Source: Eleusine coracana subsp. coracana (taxonomy: Eukaryota; Streptophyta; Magnoliopsida; Poales; Poaceae). From it: a DNA stretch of 64,000 nt. A model generated the notes under the pieces. That model worked only from the letters and a program-made list of their open reading frames with translations, did no database searches and was not told the origin of the DNA. The stretch's first letter is position 1. Each line of letters starts with the position of its first letter. Below, in pieces: positions 9,843-22,251 of this stretch. The stretch covers positions 58,898,071 to 58,962,070 of the forward strand of contig CM064432.1 of NCBI GenBank assembly GCA_032690845.1. The letters are read 5' to 3'. A program made the translations under genes and the position numbers.

Positions 9843-12800
9843 ATGGACCCGGCCACGCCTCTCCTCGCGCTCTCCAAGGCCGTCGCGTCCTCACGCTCCG
9901 GCCGGCCCTTTCCCGCCAGTCTCCTCCGCCGCTGCGGCGCGGGAGCTGGTTTCCTTCCCCGGCCCGCCCCGCTCCGCCGCGGCTCGCCCTTCGTCGCCTC
10001 CGCCTCTGCGTCCGCACCGCGGCGCCTCGCGGTCCCGGGCGACCTCCTCCTCCTCTCCCTCGCCCGCCTCGCGCTCCGCGGCCCGGGCCCCCGAGCGGCG
10101 GCGCCTCGGAGGTGGTTTGCGAGCCTGTCGGCTGCCTCGCCGCTCGCGTCCGGTGGTCCTCCTGGAGGCGGCGGTAGTGCGGGAAACGGTGATGGTGGCG
10201 GGGGCGGTGGTGGCGGGGACGGGTGGAAACGGCCCCGAGCTTCCCAGGGGACGGGAGTGGCGGGGGAAGCTGCGGGGCCTGAAGCTGATGTCATCGTCCT
10301 TGACGTTGGGGTATGTCTATGTCTATCTCTACAAGCTGATCAATGATCATTTCTAACGTGATGTCGTAGGATTGTGAATAAACTCCCTTACTTGGTTACA
10401 CCTCGGAGCTCATGCACAGCAATCAGAGATTACTCGACCTCATAACTAGGTTTTCTATAAAAATTTGATTTAATTAAACAGTCACATTGCATCAAAATCA
10501 AATACATGATGCTTTTGGTGTGTATGATAGCCTATAAGTAAGCAAATTGTTGGCATGCGCTGCTAGAAGTATAAAACAATGCTAATCATGAATTTTTGTA
10601 CTGCAAAATACAAGCATGGAATATCAAAACACCAGAAGCAAAGAGTGTCAAACACTGATTGCAAATTTTGCTGATCAGCAAGATCGATCGAAATTTTAGC
10701 AAAATTTCTGTCATCAGGTCATCAGTGAATAAGGTGGAATACTAATGAACTGGCGGTTGAGCCTGTTGTGTTATTTCTAGTGCGAAGCAAACCACGTAAC
10801 CAGCAGTATATGACAATCAGGGTTAGAATAGTCAGCGAGTTAAACCTTCAAACCACCCAGATTCACATACTCCTAACTATGGAGAAAAACAGGTATGAGT
10901 ACTGGATTGATTACTCAGCCAAGCAGACCATTTTATGACATCCCAATACCTCTAACCTCCATGTCCAACTGTAAGTTAAATTCTACTTAAGGTGTTTCTG
11001 GAATGCTCTGGTGCTAGGATGATAGTAATCAATAACCACATTCTGTCTCTATACTAGTGCTGTAGCACCAGAACTTCATAAACTATCACTAGAGCCGTTC
11101 TTAAATAAATGCTCATGATTTGCTGACTGTACCTTGCAATCTGTTGCTATATTACCCATTTAAAATTTGATTGCAGGGGATGTCATGTGGTGGATGTGCA
11201 GCAAGTGTTAAACGTATTCTAGAGAGTGAGGTTAGCTAGCAGCATGTCTTGAATGATTATTTTTTAATTCATTATTAGCTGGCTCCATTTGTAAGTCAGT
11301 ATGCACATGGAATTTTCAGCCTCTGGTGCAGTCAGCAACTGTTAACCTTGCCACTGAGATGGCAGTTGTATGGGCTGTGCCAGAAGTGAGGGATGCACAA
11401 GACTGGAAGCTGCATTTGGGTGAGAAGCTTGCCAACCAGCTGACGACGTGCGGGTATAAATCCAACCTTCGAGGTAAGCACAATAACATTGGCTGACTAC
11501 ATTTATGCAGAGAGTGACGAGGAAGATTAATAACACATTTCAACTGACAGTGACAAGAGAACTTTGAACAATCGGTTGGGGAATAAGCATTGTTAGTTAT
11601 CATTTTAATGCAAAACTGAAATTTAAAACTTTACTTCAACTTTTCATCATAAGTTAGATCTGTTAAGCATTTTGATGATCTTGACATTAAAGGACAAACC
11701 CAATGCTGTAAGCTCCCACGCTAGGTAGGATCTGGGGAAGGATTATATGAGGCAAGCCTTACCCCTGCAATATATTGCAGAGAGGCTGCGTCGAACCCAG
11801 GACCTCTTGGCACAAGTGGGGTGACTTAACCATTGCGCCAGGCCTGTTCTTCTTTGATGATCTTGACATTATCTGGGAATATATTAGTGGTGCTTTAGAA
11901 GCTCTATTGCTTTCTGCCAATGCATGAATGTCCGTCTCCTGTATTCACTCTTGTTTAAAAATAAACTTCCTCCAAAATTTACTGCCTGCATATTTGGTCT
12001 TATTCAAATGTCAATTGCATCTACAGATTCTTCAAAGGTGAGTTCGCAGAGGGTTCTAGAAAGAAAGATGTCCGAAAAACTTGAAAATCTGAAACAAAGT
12101 GGTAAGCTTTTGTTGAGACAAATAGCTTTCAAACCTTACGAGCTTCTCCAAGTTCAATACATATTATTTTGACGATATCAATGTTTCTTCTTTTTTGATC
12201 GAAACTGTACACTACCTTCTCTTGTAGGTAGAGAACTTGCTGTATCTTGGGCATTGTGTGCTGCTTGCCTCCTGGGACACATTTCTCATGTCTTCGGGGT
12301 GAATGTACCATTGATGCACCTTTTTCATTCCACTGGGTTTCACTTGTCTCTCTCGATATTTACATTTATTGGTCCTGGTCGGAGGCTAATACTTGACGGA
12401 CTAAAAAGTCTACTAAAGGGTTCTCCAAACATGAATACATTGGTTGGTTTAGGTGCTCTATCATCCTTTGCCGTCAGCTCTGTTGCAGCCTTCGTCCCAA
12501 AGCTGGTACTCTGTTCTTCTTCTTTATCTAGATACATAAATTCAGAAATGTTGAGAATTTCATGATCTTATTGTAAAAGCATTTTTTTATGTTATATAGA
12601 TTTATTTTTGAGAAAATTCATAATTCATTGCTCTTTGTAGTTTGACTAGAGCTCTTCATAATACATATCATCAGTTTGCCTCGTTATACATGGCAGTATC
12701 TCATGTAGGTTTCTTAAACTGTTTTATTCTCCTGCAGGGTTGGAAGACATTTTTCGAGGAACCAATCATGTTGATAGCTTTTGTTCTTCTAGGTAAGAAT

Positions 12801-15800
12801 CTCGAGCAGAGGGCAAAGCTAAAAGCCACCAGTGATATGACTGGACTGCTCAATATTCTTCCATCAAAAGCACGCCTAATGGTGGATAATGATTCTGAGA
12901 AATCATCATTGATTGAGGTTCCATGCGATTCTCTTGCTGTTGGGGACTATGTTGTGGTGCTGCCTGGGGTAAGCAACTGAACATAACTCTGCATATCTTG
13001 ATTCATGATACCATGTTTGCTTATATGCTAAAACGCAAACACAAATGCATACTTGTGGTAGTTCTTACTTCACATTGCTTGTTATATGATATCATGGACA
13101 GCTTTAATCTAATTGTTTCCTACTCATTCACCATATAGGATTGCATCCCAGCAGATGGTGTTGTCAAATCTGGAAGGAGTACAGTTGATGAATCAAGTCT
13201 GACAGGGGAACCAATGCCTGTAACAAAGATTGCAGGGGTATGTTTGTCTAAGCTCCTTATCATTTCTTATTTGAAGATTATGATGTTATCTTGTTCACTT
13301 TATTCAAGTGATAATCAGTTTTAGTACTTTTACATTGTGAGAGGTGAAGATAATTACTTGCTTTCTTTGTTAGGCAGAAGTGTCCGCAGGTAGCATCAAC
13401 TTGAATGGTAAACTCACAGTAGAAGTTAAACGGCCTGGTGGTGAGACTGTCATGTCTGACATACTTCGTTTAGTCGAAGAAGCACAGGCAAGGGAGGCAC
13501 CTGTTCAACGATTGGCTGACAAGGTGCATACTCATCTGAAACTGCACTAACTCATTTAAAAGGATCAGTTGTTTCTATAGTTAGATATGTATAGTACTCT
13601 AAACTTAGCCCTTTATTGTCCTGCAAGGTTCTTATACATCTTTGCATATGAAACTGAACTGTCTCTTAGAAGGACCAGTTATTTTTAGAATTTGGAGTTA
13701 GATATAGTACTCTAAGCTTGATTAGCTTTTATTGTTCTGTGGATGAGTTTAGTTAGTGACAATCTTTTAGACAGATTTTCTATACCATACCACATATAAC
13801 TTCTTAATAGTTGTACTGTTAAGATTGTGTTTGATGTGCCAATTTTTATTACACTGAAGGTTGCAGGAAACTTTACGTATGGAGTGATGGCACTTTCTGC
13901 TGCTACTTATATGTTCTGGAGTATATTTGGCTCAGAGCTTGTGCCTGCTGCTATCCAACATGTAGGCGCAATGTCTTTGGCGTTGCAACTTTCATGCAGT
14001 GTTCTGGTATGGTATGAGGAACATACTTTATAGCACCCCTGCAGTGGTTATTTATTTTGACTTCAATTTTGTATAAAGATTTTTGCTAAAACAAACTAGA
14101 TATCTATAACATCAGAATTGCCTCTTCTTACTTCAAAATGAGGATTTTATTAAAAAAAAATGTTCTCATTTAGTGTACCTGTTGCAAGTTATGTAGTTTT
14201 ATGATGAAAAAAGCTGGTGTTATATGCAATGGATGGGTGTTTGATGTGATTCATTTTGGCATTCAAATTGGAATTATTCCTTACAAAATATAAGGGTGTA
14301 GAAAGGAAGAAGCTCTCACACAAGGTGGGGTCTGGAAAAGGATTATATGAGGTAAGCCTTACCCTTGCAATGCGCAATGCAGAGAGGCTGTGTTGAACCC
14401 ATGACCTCTTGACACAAATGGGGTGACTTGACCACTGTGACAGCCTGTCCTTCACTGAAATATAAAGGCGTGATTGAAATTAATCATGTTTATAATTCCA
14501 TGTGTGTTAAGAAAAGTTCAGTTACTAGGGTGTTAAATCTGTACAATTCCCTTGCAGCTTCATATGTTAAAGTTTGATACTCGTTTACATTAAATCATTT
14601 TGTGCTGGCCTAAAGTTTGTAAATCAACCCCACTTCTATGAGCAATAATTTGATCTTTGTGTGTAGGTAATTGCTTGCCCATGTGCTCTTGGACTTGCCA
14701 CACCTACTGCCGTACTGGTATGGAATAAAGGATACTAAATATTCTTCACGTCGTTAATAAACATTCCCATATTTATTCAGATATCATGTTTCCAGGTTGG
14801 GACTTCATTAGGTGCAAGAAGAGGACTTCTTTTACGTGGTGGGGATGTTTTGGAGAAGTTCTCAGATGTTGATGCTGTTGTGTTTGACAAGACTGGAACA
14901 CTAACAATTGGTAGGCCAGTCGTGACTAAAGTTATAGTTTCCCACAATGAGGGAAATTCGAACACAAAGTTAAGTGTCTCTTACATACTCTAACCTTATA
15001 TAATATATATAAATTGCATGAGTTTTATCTTCTCAAATACCTACATTTTCCATTCAATAATTTTTTTCTCGGCAAAACTTGACAGTGAATTGGATATAAT
15101 AACACATAATTCCAATGCATTTTCATGGTAATGTGTGGTGTGTAACCTTACGTATATGTGAAACAGAAGCACATAATGACCACTTTGTCAGTGAAGAGTA
15201 AAGACTATAGATGAGAGTCTGAGACTTTCCTTTTGGCAAACCATATTCCATCATCAGGGATTGCAGGATCGATGAATGGACAGAAGTTGATGTCCTGAGT
15301 TTTGCTGCGGGGGTAGAATCAAATACGAACCACCCACTTGGAAAAGCCATCATAGAAGCTGCCAGGAGTGCCAATTGCCTCAGTATGAAGGTACATGATA
15401 GAAGTGTCTTATCTAACTGGATATTACAAGCTAGTATAAAGCTGTTTCAGTATAATTGTTTCCCCACATGTTATCTGAACTACAGTCTCAGGAGTGAATA
15501 AGAATATTGTTTCTCACCGAACTTTTGTCAAACTTTAAAAGAACTCGACCCGGGGGGTTTAGACCGACCCCACGGCAACCACTAGGCTGAGGGACCATTC
15601 CGCTTTTGCGAAACTTTAAACAATGTTACTGTGTCTTCATGCTTTTATGACGGAATGTCGTCATCTGTTTGAGCTTGCTTTCTTACCACACTATTTAGTC
15701 ACTGGCTGCAATTTGACCACACTGCTTTGTTCACTCTTGGCTTTTATGTTGTCACAGGCAAATGATGGATCCTTTCTGGAAGAACCAGGATCTGGTGCTG

Positions 15801-17770
15801 TGGCTACCATTGGTGAGAAACAGGTTTCTGTTGGAACATTAGATTGGATTCAGAGGTACAAATGAGTTGCCTATTCTACAACTGCTATATTCAACAGTTT
15901 GAGATGTTTTTAGTTATCGCTTATTACTTTATAAGGGTACCTTGCCGAGGAGCCCCTTGTTTTTTCCAGTCCCGGCAATGCAAATTTGTTTTGAACATTG
16001 TAACAACTATGAACTATCTGCTCTGGTGCATGATCTTGTTATCATGTACAATTTGTATGCTGTACTGTGTAAATGTTCACAAATAACTTGAAATGTTTCA
16101 GGCATGGTGTCATTCACAACCCATTCCCAGAAGAAGAATATTTTGGCCAGTCCATTGCATATGTGGCAGTGGATGATGCTCTGGCTGGTCTTATTTGTTT
16201 CGAGGATAAACTCAGAGAAGATTCTCACCAAGTTGTTGATGCCTTATCTAAGCAAGGAATTAGTGTTTATATGTTATCTGGCGACAAGGAAAGTGCGGCT
16301 ATGAATGTGGCGTCAACTGTTGGTATTCAGGAAGACAAGGTAACATCAGTTAATTTTGTTTCGTTAATGCGGAATTGGTTCGTGAATGCTAATTTTGTTT
16401 CGTTTGCTGTAGTAAATTGGCAATATAGGGAATGAAAGTGACAGGATGAAAATGTTGTCTGTCTAGCTGTCCCTTTTGTTATTATCTGCACTGAGCATAA
16501 CATCTCTAGACAACCTAGGCAGTGGGAGCTTTTTGTTATTTTTTGCTTCTTTAATAAAATAAGTGCAGTGGGAGCCTCTCCCACTGCTTTCGTGTCAACA
16601 ACAAAAAAAAAAACCTAGGCGATACTCTGCAGATTATGTATTTCTATTGATTTCAGATACGATCTAAAACTCTGTTGCCTAATATATTGAATATATGAAT
16701 TCATCTCTCATTTGTGGATCAAGGTATCATGACATGTAGATTCATTGCAAGCACGAACAATCTGAAAGGGAAAAAAAGAACGCGTCATATATTATCATCA
16801 GTTCACATCGCCATCCACTTGAATTCGCTCCCTCCTTTTTTTCCTCAAACAGCATATCCACCTGTTACACACTTCAATAAAGAAAAACACAATTTAGAGA
16901 TAATAATAACAAATAACTATGAAAGTAGAAGGCGCCCTGTAAATGGTTATAAGCATATGGTTGCCTTTTCAATATGATTTGTTTATCTGTGTACGCGACC
17001 AAATGTGTATTAGGTGCTTGCTGAAGTTAAACCACATGAGAAAAAGAAGTTCATATCTGAACTTCAGAAACAGCACAAGTTAGTTGCTATGGTCGGCGAT
17101 GGCATTAACGACACTGCAGCACTAGCTTCAGCTGATGTGGGAATTGCAATGGGTGGTGGTGTTGGTGCAGCCAGTGATGTATCTTCCGTTGTACTTATGG
17201 GCAATAGATTATCTCAGGTAATATCTTTCACTGCTTTGTAAAGTTTATTTTTGTTCTACCTGCCCTTCCGTTTTCCATTAAAAAATACGTCTGTGATCAT
17301 TTATTCATCAATGCAGGTTGTTGATGCTTTAGACTTGAGCAAACAGACCATGAAAACAGTGAAGCAAAATCTTTGGTGGGCCTTCCTGTATAATATCGTA
17401 TGGTTCCTCTCTCTCTCTCTCTCTCTCTCTCAGTATCAATCTAGCTTAGTAGTTAAGTGCTTATCTGCTGTTGCTCTAGGCTCTCATATAGCTAAACTCT
17501 TTGCAGGTTGGACTTCCCATCGCTGCTGGAGCATTACTTCCAATTACCGGGACGATACTGACTCCATCAATAGCTGGAGCTCTAATGGGGTTTAGTTCAG
17601 TCGGTGTAATGGCCAACTCACTGCTTTTAAGGGCGAGATTGAATTCAAGGCAGCAGCCAAACAGCTATTCGGAGACCAGGGAAGAGCAACACAAAACAGT
17701 ATCTGATGCTGTATCACATAACACTGATGAGGCAAAGAAAAGCTATTCGTCGAAATGGAGGAGCACGTGA
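9843..17770 (+). CDS. PAA1: Plastid copper-transporting P1B-type ATPase PAA1/HMA6
   Basis: Seventeen exons: 9843-10310, 11177-11230, 11320-11473, 12027-12101, 12228-12505, 12738-12968, 13139-13237, 13374-13523, 13860-14006, 14667-14717, 14796-14968, 15267-15390, 15758-15855, 16102-16339, 17014-17217, 17317-17397, 17507-17770. They join in phase to 962 aa, close to the usual size of PAA1. An Arg/Ala-rich transit peptide and glycine-rich linker (1-155) precede a heavy-metal-binding domain with GMSCGGC (Cys160, Cys163). P-ATPase signatures follow: TGE (442-444), transmembrane CPC (556-558), phosphorylation site DKTGT (Asp600), HP locus (649-650) and GDGIND (808-813). CPC with an N-terminal CxxC marks Cu(I) transport; PAA1 supplies copper across the chloroplast envelope for plastocyanin and Cu/Zn-SOD. 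Introns 3 and 9 carry SINEs and intron 16 a CT microsatellite. Confidence 0.96.
11690..11852 (-). mobile_element. tRNA-derived SINE (Au-like) in PAA1 intron 3
   Basis: The minus strand reads TGGCGCAATGGTTAAG (box A-like) and GGGTTCGA (box B-like), followed by a non-tRNA part containing CAGCCTCTCTGCA and GGGGTAAGGCTTG. It is flanked by a perfect 19-bp direct repeat, TTTGATGATCTTGACATTA, at 11671-11689 and 11853-11871, which proves target-primed insertion. Assignment to the Au SINE family of grasses is from memory of its consensus. Confidence 0.8.
14300..14457 (-). mobile_element. tRNA-derived SINE (Au-like) in PAA1 intron 9
   Basis: It is homologous to the SINE at 11690-11852 (shares GATTATATGAGG, AAGCCTTACCC, CAGAGAGGCTG and GACCTCTTG) and has the same orientation. 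Flanking repeats AAATATAAGGGTGT (14286-14299) and AAATATAAAGGCGT (14458-14471) differ at two positions, so this insertion is probably the older of the two. Confidence 0.75.
15541..15600 (-). mobile_element. Fragment of a second tRNA-derived SINE type in PAA1 intron 12
   Basis: The minus strand has TCAGCCTAGTGGTTGCCG (box A-like) and GGGTCGAGTTC (box B-like), about 30 bp apart as in a tRNA head. The rest of the element and any target duplication are not evident. Confidence 0.4.
17407..17430 (+). repeat. (CT)12 microsatellite in PAA1 intron 16
   Basis: A perfect CT dinucleotide run lies just downstream of the exon 16 donor. Confidence 0.95.
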
Positions 17771-19401
17771 CCGAGTGGTTGAAAGATATTCTTTGTTTAT
17801 TCATGGTGATTTGAATTCAATTCATTATACGTGCCACGATGTGTACAGTTCATCAAGTCAAAGCAAATGAAAAATTGCCTAGGTTTTAGGATAGATGAGA
17901 TAAGCTTCTTCGGCATATTACGTGGGTTACTTCGCAGCTTCTTTTTCTGAGCGGAGACCATCCGTTGCAATTTGTTGGGTGCTTCCGCTCACTTGCTGCC
18001 GTATTTATGACACTTTTGCAGCGAGTAGTCACATGTTTCACTTTTGCAGCGAGTAGTCACATGTTTCTCCCAAGTCGGGAGATTGTTAAAGTACTACAAT
18101 TTAGAGCAATTGAAATAAATGCTTTTTTCATGGCTTTCTAGAGCAAATTCGATATCTGCTTGTGTCACGTCTTTCCTCTGCCTTTGCAACGCAGATCACT
18201 GCATTTAACTTTTATGGTTCAATTTATGGAGATTTAGCTGATTCAACTGTGGTTTTAGTGAGCTGCGTAAGAGATAGTATCAGGAGCGCATGTTCAGCCA
18301 GGGAACTGAACTAATACGTGAATTGTGTGAACCTGAAACAATAAATCCAAGATAGAATTCCTGTTCGAATAGCAAGTTGTTAAATAACAGGTACCTCCCA
18401 ATATTCCTGTAGCAAATAAAGTCATGACTTTCAGCTTAAGCCACCAATCAAATGGAACATTGCCCACACTGAACTTAGATTTCGTTGATCTTACAAGTGC
18501 TATGCTGCCAAAATGACTGTAAATCTTTTCTGGCAAATCCATTTCCAAATACAGAAGACACCACATCTGATTCTAGAATTCCATACTGAACATAACCAAA
18601 ACAGGAATATAACATGGCAGAGTAGAAGCTGAATAATTGACCTACACTCTTATGCTAGGCATCGACATCTGATCATTCTTGTCAACAGAAAACTAGCAGT
18701 ATTAATTTTGTCTTATGTCTGCTGTTGTCACTACAATCTTGTCAACCATATACCAAAGATAAAAGGAATGATTTGAGAAAGAGCATAATTTGTACATCAT
18801 CATCGTGTAATGAATGCTTACCAATCATGAGATCCACCTGGAATTTCATGATTCAACAAAAACCTTTTGAAAACAACTGAGCATGCATCAATATCATCAG
18901 TAAGCATAATCAGCATCAGTATCAATATGACACCAGCATCATTGCATCATCAGCTGCATCATCTCGAACATCAACACCAATGAAAGACTAACAGCTAGAA
19001 CACCATCCACCACAGTCGGTCCCGTGCAATATACTCAATCAGTAAACAGCAACCCATCTCACGAACAGATAACTAGCAAATGCACAAATGTTTTAACAAG
19101 TTAATATGATAGCATCACGAAAAGTAGATGATGCATAATAAGTGCACAAGAACACAACAAAGGTCAACATACAAACCAACAGCATAATTTTTTATAACTG
19201 GAAAAAACAATTCTAGAACTCATTAAGAACTAGCAACCTTGAATAATTTTAAGTGCTCCCATTGTGTTCAGCCAATCTTCTGCAATCCCATGGAATTGTT
19301 CTTAGGCCTCGTCACATCAACAAGCTTTATTCCTGACAAGAGATAATTTGCCATATAAATTAAGAAATATTGATAATTGAAGGGATCAAAGACCTCCACA
19401 A
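17771..19401. other. Intergenic between convergent PAA1 and SC35
   Basis: Holds both 3' untranslated regions. A tandem 27-28 bp duplication (CACTTTTGCAGCGAGTAGTC, then ACATGTTTC) occurs at 18010-18066. No gene is supported; part may be 3' leader or alternative terminal sequence of SC35. Confidence 0.5.
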
Positions 19402-22251
19402 TCAGAAGTCAAACTTCAATCTAACCTTGTTATCACTGCCAGGGCTATGTGAACCTTCACGCTTTGGTGATGGAGAAACACTACGTGACAGAGGTGAAGC
19501 TTTTCCATTGGTTTGCTTTTCAGGACTTCTGTTAGTGGGGCTCCTGGGTCGGATTGGGCTTTTGCGAGGGCTAGCACTGTGCCGAACAGGTGAACCGCTG
19601 TTGAAATAAATCAAATTAGCGGTTGGTAACATAAATAAAGAACTGAATGTGGAATTAATGATACTGAATCTAAATCACCTATGGTATGAGCGGCTTCTAC
19701 TCCTGCTTCTGCTTTTACTCTTACTCCTGCTTCTGCTTTTACTCTTACTCCTGCTTCTGCTTCTGCTCCTACTCTTGCTCCTGAGCTTCTCAACATCTCT
19801 AACTCTACGACGGTTTCTGTGATCAGGGCTTGAACTTGGAGTTCTGCTTCTGCTTCTGCTACGGCTTCTACTTCGGCTTCTGCTCCTGCTTCGCCGACGA
19901 TAATCCCTATCCCGGTGTCTTTCTCTGCTCCTGCTGCGACTTCGCCTCCTATGATCTCTGTCTCTGTGCCTAATTAAAACAATATAAGCATTACAAGTTG
20001 CCTAAACCACATATCAAGATAACCATAATGAAAACAAATATAGATAAGTAACATTACATAAAAAGTAATGCTCTGAATGACCTACTGGAGCAACAAGGAA
20101 ATAACAACAACTAAGCCTTTAATCCCAAGCAAGTTGGGGTAGGCTAGAGATGAAACCTGAAGAACCAAAGCACAAGAGCAAACCCAAAGAAGGCAAAGAA
20201 GAAGAGAGCTGGGGAAAATAGAAGTGAATAAGGAAAAGAAGAAAAGAGGTGGGAAAAGGGTGATATAAAAACAAACAAAAGAAAAAACAAAGAATTATTT
20301 ATATCATGTTTCACCTTGGTCTTGGACTACGACTTCTTGACTTTCTTGATTTCTCAACTGACTCTTTGACTCTTCCTTTGCGGCTACAAAATCAGCAGGA
20401 TTAAACCCTATAACATCTCAAGTAACATAAGTAGAGGTCAAGAGAAATAAATGTGTATACTCTCACACAAAAAAAAATTCAATGGAACAACTAAAAGTCA
20501 AGGAAACAATAATGCCTACATTTGTGATGGAGCTTAGCAAATGAGATTAAATGCAAATAAATGTTTGATTTTGCTGCATTGTCCAATTTCATTGGGAGAA
20601 CAAAGGGCCTGTTCGTTTCCATGGGCAAAACTTTAGTCCTGCCAGTTTAGCCTGAACTTCAGTCTTGAGGCCACCGAACAGGTGTGCTAAAATTTAGCCT
20701 AAAGGGAAAAAAGGGACTAAAAAGAGAGCAAAACTGCCCCAAATGAGGTGCTAAAATGGACTAATGCATTGGAGTCTAAGCCCGGACACCCCATACCCCT
20801 CTCCCTTTCTTCCCTGACCTCCTCTCCGCCCGCCTCCGTCTCTCATGCCCGTGACGAGGAACCCAACAATGCTCCTGTGGCCCGCCAGCGAGGGGACGAG
20901 GGAGGGCGGGACGATCTTCTCTGCCATGGGGTTGTGCTTGGAGGAAAGATACTCCAGATCTCGCATCTCGCGCACCGCACGGCGTGGCGGGGTATGGGTT
21001 GAGGGATATCAGCAGCAGAGCAGAGCAGCGCAGGCCTCTCTATCTCTCTCTTGTAATAATTAGGGGCAATGGAGTCATTTCAACGGGAAGAACTAAAGTT
21101 TAGCTTTTGGAAACGAACACCCCTAGAACTAAACTTTAGGGGCTAAAGTTTCGCTCCTAGAGGAAACGAACAGGCCCCAAATATTCAAGGAAGCTACCTT
21201 GTGAATGCATGAGCAAATGAAATGCAGACGAGCATTCTATCGCTACTGTCATAAAAATTGAAAATATATATATATGCATCACATTCTAGGAAAATTTACC
21301 TAGTTTGTTAGGAGCTTCATCAGCTTAGTATTTTTAAACTAAGCAGACAAAACTACAAATGTTCATTTATAGTTATATTACAATAAAAGATGAAGGCCTG
21401 CTAGCTCAACCAACTGATCATATCAGAAGACTAAAAACCTTTGGGCATTGATATAAGAAAAATAATCCAATACATAACCAACATCAAGGCTAGAAACATA
21501 AGATGGTTAGAAACACCAATGTAGTCATATTCCCTGTTACAAGGGTACATCATCAGGCATGGTTCACAAAAGATGAACAAATGGTATAAACGGCAAGCTC
21601 GTTATTCAGTATATACTACTATATTATGTTAGCAAAATAAACAGTGTTCTGCATGCATATCGAAAACAATATGATGCCAACACAAAGAAGTGAGCAAAAC
21701 AGGCCTACTTACATTGGCTCTGCATTGGGACCATACTTAGCAAACTGCACCATGATGTTCCTCCCATCCACATTTCGTCCTGCTCAGAACAAATCGGAAG
21801 TTCAGAGCAAATTATCACAGAATGCACAAAATCCCCAGAAGCGGAGCCCACCATCAAGCCGATCTATCGCCTTCTGCGCCTCCTCAGCATACTTGTACCG
21901 TACGAACGCGAAACCCCTCGAGTCCCCGGTCCTGAGAACCACCAACAAGATGTGAGGAAACATACATCGGACCAACGGGCCAGAAGTTAAGGGTCAGGCG
22001 TCTCCTCACCTCCGGTCCCTCGGGATGAAGACGTCGACAACTTTGCCGTAGCGCTCGAAGAGCGGGTAGAGGTCGTCCGCCGTGGTGCCTGCCAAGCAAA
22101 AGAGGCGGAGGAGAATGAAATGGTTAGAAAGAAGGGGCGCGCGCCAGCAATAGAGCTAGGGTTAGGTCTGCTCACGGAAGCTGATGTTGAGGACGAGGAG
22201 CGAGAAGGTGTCGCGGATGTCCGGCGGGCCTGACCTCCCGAAGTGCGACAT
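19402..22251 (-). CDS. SC35: Serine/arginine-rich splicing factor SC35
   Basis: Seven exons: 22251-22176, 22088-22010, 21931-21852, 21779-21713, 20383-20315, 19969-19679, 19597-19402. They join in phase to 285 aa. The start MSHFGRSGPPDIRDTFSLLV is typical of plant SC35. A single RRM covers about 15-93, with RNP2 LLVLNI (18-23) and RNP1 RGFAFVRY (57-64). The C-terminal half is an RS domain with runs of RS and KS dipeptides, then an SP-rich tail. SC35 acts in the nucleus in exon definition and splice-site choice. The tail ends KVRLKFDF then TGA at 19402; a GTTAGA just before could be a weak donor, so the last 8 residues are less certain. Intron 4, between RRM and RS exons, is the longest (1.33 kb) and holds a TIR element. 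The gene converges on PAA1. Confidence 0.93.
20092..20160 (+). repeat. Dispersed grass repeat motif in SC35 intron 5
   Basis: An AAC-rich run is followed by CAAGCAAGTTGGGGTAGGCT and AGAGATGAAACC. I recall this motif as recurrent in plant genomes, but I cannot place it in a named family with certainty. Confidence 0.35.
20605..21177. mobile_element. TIR transposon in SC35 intron 4
   Basis: Perfect 16-bp terminal inverted repeats GGGCCTGTTCGTTTCC and GGAAACGAACAGGCCC bound a 573-bp element. Subterminal ACTTTAGT/ACTAAAGT motifs recur near both ends. Both termini are flanked by CAAA, but a clear 3- or 8-bp target duplication is not seen, so the superfamily (hAT or PIF-like) is open. The centre (20770-21060) is GC-rich, unlike the ends. 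Confidence 0.65.

Noticed and set aside
9557..10294. 245-codon minus-strand ORF antisense to PAA1 exon 1
   Set aside because: Low-complexity Pro/Arg/Gly translation in GC-rich DNA; the plus strand is the proven PAA1 first exon.
11690..15600. tRNA genes suggested by box A and box B motifs in PAA1 introns
   Set aside because: No cloverleaf can be completed; two sit within target-site duplications as SINE heads and the third is a fragment.
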